A stretch of DNA of 8,629 bases from Acetobacteraceae bacterium. Lineage in GTDB: Bacteria; Pseudomonadota; Alphaproteobacteria; Acetobacterales; Acetobacteraceae. Every line of letters begins with the position of its first letter. The first letter of the stretch is position 1. The stretch lies in assembly GCA_027489135.1 (NCBI GenBank), contig JAIYAI010000554.1:1-8629 (forward strand), read 5' to 3'. Below, one piece after another: positions 6,796-8,629 of this stretch. Made by a program: the position numbers and the translations under genes. The notes below the pieces were generated by a model. It worked only from the letters and a program-made list of their open reading frames with translations. It ran no database searches and had not been told where the DNA came from.

Positions 6796-7658
6796 CCCTG
6801 CGCGAAGAGCAGCGCGGTCAGGTCCGTATGTTCCACCCGTGCGCGCGCCGCGGCCGCGACGACGGGCTTGGCGTAGTAGGCGACGCCTAGCCCCGCCGCC
6901 TGCAGCATCGGCAGATCGTTGGCGCCATCCCCCACCGTGATCGTTGCCGCCAGCGGCAGGCCGCGCTCGGTCGCCAGGCGCTTCAGCGCGGCCAGCTTGG
7001 AATCCTTGTCGAGGATCGGCTCCGCCACCTTGCCCGTCAGCGCCCCGTCGGCGATCTCCAGCACGTTGGAGTGATGCTCATGGAAGCCGACCCGGTCCGC
7101 GACCCGGCCCGTGAAGAAGGTGAAGCCGCCAGAGACAAGGGCGCAGTGGGCGCCATGCGCGCGCATGGTCCGCACCAGCGCCTCCGCGCCCGGCATCAGC
7201 TTCGTCTCCGCCCAGGTCGCCTCGAGCGCCGAGAGCGGCAGGCCGGCCAACATGCCGACGCGCTCGCGCAGCGCCGCCTTGAAGTCGAGCTCGCCGTTCA
7301 TCGCGCGGGCGGTGATGGCGGCGATCTTCTCCTTCAGGCCGGCGAAGGCGGCGATCTCGTCCAGCGTCTCGGTGGTGACGATGGTGCTGTCCATGTCGGC
7401 CAGCAGCAGCATTTTCCGCCGCCCTTCGGCCGCGACGGCGATGAGGTCGATCGGGGCGTCGCCCAGCGCGGCGCGGGCGGCGGCGACGCCCTGCTCCGGC
7501 GCCAGCGCGTCGAAGGGGATGTCCGCCGCGCGCTCCGGCGCCAGCCAGTCCGGCGTGCCGGCCGCCGCGCCGAGATCGCCGAGCGCCTGGCGCGCGCGGG
7601 CCAGCAGGGCAGGGGTCAACGCGCCGGGGGCGGCCGCGAGGGTCAGCACATGCGTCAT
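6762..7658 (-). CDS. serB: Phosphoserine phosphatase SerB
   Basis: A 298-residue cytoplasmic HAD-family phosphatase that hydrolyses O-phospho-L-serine to serine, the last step of serine synthesis. HAD motif I is LLLADMDSTIV at 84-94, with nucleophile Asp88 and acid/base Asp90. The cap domain follows, with LDEIAAFAGLKEKIAAIT and ALRERVGMLAGL typical of SerB. Motif II is ALVSGGFTFF at 173-182, motif III lysine is Lys218 in ILDKDSKLAAL, and motif IV is TVGDGANDLPML at 241-252 with Asp244 and Asp248. The N-terminal 80 residues are the less conserved ACT-like region found in proteobacterial SerB, so length is normal. No clear ribosome binding site precedes the ATG. The start is only 29-38 bases from the divergent miaA start, and the stop lies within the partner gene of the MNIO cassette. 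Confidence 0.95.
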   Translation of the reverse strand: MTHVLTLAAAPGALTPALLARARQALGDLGAAAGTPDWLAPERAADIPFDALAPEQGVAAARAALGDAPIDLIAVAAEGRRKMLLLADMDSTIVTTETLDEIAAFAGLKEKIAAITARAMNGELDFKAALRERVGMLAGLPLSALEATWAETKLMPGAEALVRTMRAHGAHCALVSGGFTFFTGRVADRVGFHEHHSNVLEIADGALTGKVAEPILDKDSKLAALKRLATERGLPLAATITVGDGANDLPMLQAAGLGVAYYAKPVVAAAARARVEHTDLTALLFAQGYRLSEFAAAD

Positions 7659-7687
7659 GGGGGCGGCTACATGGCGGGCGCGCCGCG
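7659..7687. promoter_or_regulatory. Very short divergent gap between serB and miaA
   Basis: Only 29 bases separate the serB ATG from the earliest plausible miaA start (GTG at 7688), or 38 to the ATG at 7697. Neither strand shows a good Shine-Dalgarno sequence or recognisable promoter boxes here. The two promoters must therefore overlap each other or lie inside the opposite coding sequences, and one or both messages may be leaderless. Confidence 0.4.
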
Positions 7688-7696
7688 GTGACGCAA

Positions 7697-8629
7697 ATGC
7701 GCCCTGCGTTGATCGTGGCCGGTCCGACGGCGAGCGGGAAATCGGCGCTCGCCCTGGCGCTGGCGCAGCGCTTCGGCGGCACCGTGATCAACGCGGATTC
7801 CATGCAGGTCTACCGGGAGCTGCGCGTGCTGACAGCGCGGCCGACGCCGGCGGAGGAGGCGCTGGCGCCGCACCGCCTCTACGGCGTGCGGCCGGCGACG
7901 GAGGCGGCGAGCGTGGCCTGGTGGCGGGAGGCGGCGCTGGCGGCGATGGCGGACGCACCAGGCCTGCCGATCCTCTGCGGCGGCACGGGCCTCTATTTCC
8001 TGTCGCTGACGGAGGGGCTGTCCACCATCCCGCCCGTGCCGGCGGCGGCGCGGGAGGCGGCGCGGGGACTGCTGGCGGAGATCGGCGCGCCGGCGCTGCA
8101 CGTGCGCCTGGCCGCGATCGATCCGGACACCGCCGCGACGCTCCGCCCCGGCGACAGCCAGCGCATCACCCGCGCCTACGAGGTCGCGCTCGGGACGGGG
8201 AAGGGGCTGGTCGCCTGGCAGCGGGAGGGGGCGCGGACCGGCCCCGTGCCCTGGCGCGCTTCCGCCATCCTACTCGACCCGCCGCGCGAGGCGCTGCGTG
8301 ACGCCATCGCGCGTCGCTTCGACGCGATGCTGGCCGGCGGGGCCATGGAGGAGGTGCGGGCGCTCGTCGCGCAGGGGTTGGACCCCGCCCTGCCGGCGAT
8401 GCGCGCGCATGGCGTGCCGGAACTCTCCGCGGTGCTGGCGGGGACCATGACGCTGGAGGCGGCGCTGGCGCGCGCGATCCTCAACACGGGGCAATACACC
8501 AAGCGTCAGGCGACCTGGTTCCGCCACCACGCGCTGGCGGCCCCGGAGCGCACGCATATCATCCATGCGCGAATCGCAGATGTTGCGCAATTTTCTTGCC
8601 AAGAATGGCAGAAAATCGTCGCGTTCGTA
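7697..8629 (+). CDS. miaA: tRNA dimethylallyltransferase MiaA, 3' end outside the window
   Basis: MiaA transfers the dimethylallyl group of DMAPP to N6 of adenosine 37 in tRNAs that read codons starting with U, improving decoding. The P-loop is AGPTASGKSALA at 8-19, followed by NADSMQVYREL at 32-42 with the catalytic Asp34. GGTGLYFLSLTEGL lies at 95-108, GDSQRITRAYEV at 152-163, and the tRNA-binding QYTKRQATWFRHH at 266-278. No stop occurs through base 8629, so 311 codons are visible; the family is usually 290-330, so little should be missing. The start is uncertain: ATG at 7697 puts the P-loop at the usual distance from the N-terminus, while GTG at 7688 would add three residues (MTQ). Neither has a clear ribosome binding site. 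The last 70 bases are noticeably less GC-rich than the rest of the gene. Confidence 0.94.
   Translation, partial: MRPALIVAGPTASGKSALALALAQRFGGTVINADSMQVYRELRVLTARPTPAEEALAPHRLYGVRPATEAASVAWWREAALAAMADAPGLPILCGGTGLYFLSLTEGLSTIPPVPAAAREAARGLLAEIGAPALHVRLAAIDPDTAATLRPGDSQRITRAYEVALGTGKGLVAWQREGARTGPVPWRASAILLDPPREALRDAIARRFDAMLAGGAMEEVRALVAQGLDPALPAMRAHGVPELSAVLAGTMTLEAALARAILNTGQYTKRQATWFRHHALAAPERTHIIHARIADVAQFSCQEWQKIVAFV
8590..8616 (+). other. A/T-rich hairpin near the 3' end of miaA
   Basis: ATTTTC (8590-8595) and TGCCA (8597-8601) pair with TGGCA (8606-8610) and GAAAAT (8611-8616) around the loop AGAA, with one unpaired T at 8596. That gives 11 base pairs in a short stretch that is much richer in A and T than its surroundings. 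It is within the open miaA frame. No T run follows within the window, so I do not call it a terminator. Confidence 0.35.

Noticed and set aside
7111..8301. Plus-strand open frame (396 residues) opposite serB and into miaA
   Set aside because: It is out of frame with miaA, antisense to serB, and very rich in Ala, Arg and Gly with no motif. The miaA frame beginning at 7697 is the coding one.

Overview
The window looks like chromosome of a GC-rich alphaproteobacterium, most likely Acetobacteraceae (Roseomonas-like). The reasons are the very strong G/C bias at third codon positions in every gene, an orphan Bug/TctC-type binding protein, and a core set of htrA, serB and miaA. This placement is inference from gene content and composition; no rRNA or other phylogenetic marker is present. 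I see no insertion sequence, phage gene, tRNA, rRNA or CRISPR array, and gene density is close to complete.

Layout. (1) Positions 1-3427, plus strand: the 3' part of an HtrA/Do-type periplasmic protease, a glutathione S-transferase-like protein whose start overlaps the protease stop by one base, and, after a 76-base gap, an MscS-family mechanosensitive channel with a signal peptide and a large periplasmic N-terminal region. (2) Positions 3407-5135, minus strand: an enoyl-CoA hydratase/isomerase-family (crotonase) gene followed 4 bases later by a Bug/TctC solute-binding protein. The latter ends inside the 3' end of the channel gene. (3) Positions 5280-6795, plus strand, divergent from the crotonase: three overlapping genes. 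They are a 73-residue peptide with a CxxCG motif, a DUF692/MNIO (multinuclear non-haem iron oxidative enzyme) protein, and a 141-residue protein that looks like a reduced DUF2063/MbnC/TglI-type partner. (4) Positions 6762-7658, minus strand: phosphoserine phosphatase SerB, overlapping the third cassette gene tail to tail. (5) From 7688/7697 to the right edge, plus strand: tRNA dimethylallyltransferase MiaA, still open at the last base.

The most interesting part is the block at 5280-6795. Small peptide, MNIO enzyme and small partner protein is the architecture of MNIO-modified peptide (RiPP) pathways such as methanobactin (MbnA/B/C), 3-thiaglutamate (TglA/H/I) and the bufferins. Here the peptide has no signal sequence, only two cysteines and no sequence I recognise, and the partner is much shorter than a usual DUF2063 protein. 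I read it as a candidate uncharacterised modified-peptide cassette. A perfect 9-base inverted repeat lies in the shared control region upstream of it and of the crotonase/Bug operon. The remaining genes are ordinary housekeeping, envelope and catabolic genes.
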